Made by a program: the position numbers and the translations under genes. A model generated the notes under the pieces. The model searched no databases. It worked only from the letters and a program-made list of their open reading frames with translations, and had not been told where the DNA came from. A DNA stretch of 64,000 nucleotides from Pseudochrobactrum kiredjianiae (GTDB lineage Bacteria > Pseudomonadota > Alphaproteobacteria > Rhizobiales > Rhizobiaceae), in assembly GCF_030362795.1 (NCBI RefSeq), contig NZ_JAUCBM010000009.1, positions 47,526-111,525 on the forward strand, in the 5' to 3' direction. Below are positions 63,563 to 64,000 of the stretch, in pieces. The first letter of the stretch is position 1. The number at the start of each line of letters is the position of its first letter.

Positions 63563-64000
63563 GTTGTGTTGCAAACTTTTCGTCAATGGATAACCTGATA
63601 GTATCTTGGCTTTTATTCAGCTGAGTATTTTAGATGTTTAAAGGTCGCCATTTTGATAAATCCGTTATTCTGCTGTGTGTTCGGTGGTACCTGGCTTACA
63701 ATTTGAGCCTGCGCAATCTGAAGGAAATGATGGCGGAACGTGGCATCGATCTCGATCATTCAACCGTCCATCGTTGGGTCATCTGCTTTAGTCCAAAACT
63801 GCTTGAACGAAGCGTCAGGTCACGCGCAAATGGAACCTTGATGAAACCTATATTAAGGTCAAAGGCGCGTGGCTGTACTTATATCGTGCCATCGATAGCA
63901 ATGGCGATACGGTTGAGTTCTATTTCAGCAAACATCGTGATCTGACAGCTGCTAAACGCTTTATACGCAAGGCACTGGCCCGCCACGGCAGGCCAGTGCG
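63562..64000 (+). mobile_element. IS6-family insertion sequence, left part
   Basis: The left end GGTTGTGTTGCAAAC at 63562-63576 matches the IS6/IS26-type terminal inverted repeat (GGnnCTGTTGCAAA form). The transposase gene starts 72 bp inside, the usual spacing. The right end lies outside the window, so the target duplication cannot be checked. Confidence 0.88.
63634..64000 (+). pseudogene. IS6-family transposase, frameshifted and cut by window end
   Basis: The N-terminus (MFKGRHFDKSVILLCVRWYL, then MMAERGIDLDHSTVHRWV) is typical of IS6-family transposases. After LLER near 63808 the frame fails. The family sequence continues in another frame from about 63810 (KRQVTRKWNLDETYIKVKG, then AIDSNGDTVEFYFSKHRDLT), with the first catalytic aspartate in LDETY. 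About four family residues around ERFNxRKR are missing, so a small deletion that is not a multiple of three is likely. The original frame runs on to a stop at 63945. The gene should not yield an active transposase. Confidence 0.85.

Overview
The window looks like chromosomal DNA from an alphaproteobacterium of the Brucellaceae/Rhizobiales. The block murA, DUF2948, hisD, UPF0262, low-molecular-weight phosphatase, infA, maf, yacG is the conserved Brucella/Ochrobactrum order. The Mrp antiporter carries the fused A+B subunit known from Sinorhizobium. One repeat resembles the short palindromic elements common in Rhizobiales. Base composition looks near 50% G+C by eye, lower than Brucella, which would suit a Pseudochrobactrum-like relative, but the genus cannot be fixed from this sequence.

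Layout. 0.4-6.4 kb: housekeeping block (cell wall, histidine, translation initiation, nucleotide hygiene, gyrase inhibitor, fluoride channel). 6.4-7.8 kb: DAO-type flavoprotein on the minus strand. 8.1-14.2 kb: six-gene Mrp cation/proton antiporter with overlapping genes. 14.3-21.8 kb: cytochrome bd module, made of a GbsR/MarR regulator, cydD, cydC, then cydA, cydB and an unlisted 49-residue cydX. 22.4-24.2 kb: exporter-type ABC half transporter. 24.4-25.7 kb: YadA-type head-repeat protein with no signal peptide and no anchor. 26.0-29.5 kb (minus): lactate permease, small membrane protein and gamma-glutamyltransferase, behind a perfect FNR-type box. 29.9-35.3 kb (minus): FecI sigma factor, FecR, and a TonB receptor fused to an Omp25-like barrel, with an iron-responsive-operator-like site upstream.

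35.4-44.8 kb: LysR regulator divergent from a beta-lactamase-like hydrolase, a complete peptide ABC importer, and a fusion of an L,D-transpeptidase-type domain with an M14-type zinc amidohydrolase. This is the best candidate for an undescribed system, perhaps for scavenging cell-wall peptides. 45.0-50.7 kb: alpha/beta hydrolase plus a complete branched-chain-amino-acid type ABC importer. 50.9-52.9 kb: sulfide:quinone-reductase-like flavoprotein, DUF1641 protein and NifU-like scaffold. 53.6-61.3 kb: AraC and LysR regulators, two MFS exporters (one pair looks like nimT/nimR), an aldo/keto reductase and a secreted amidohydrolase. 61.8-64.0 kb: RtcB-PrfH ribosome rescue pair, whose prfH is cut at its 3' end by an IS6-family element with a frameshifted transposase that runs off the window.

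No rRNA, tRNA or CRISPR array was seen. Start codons were chosen from Shine-Dalgarno position and family length; several genes start with TTG or GTG.
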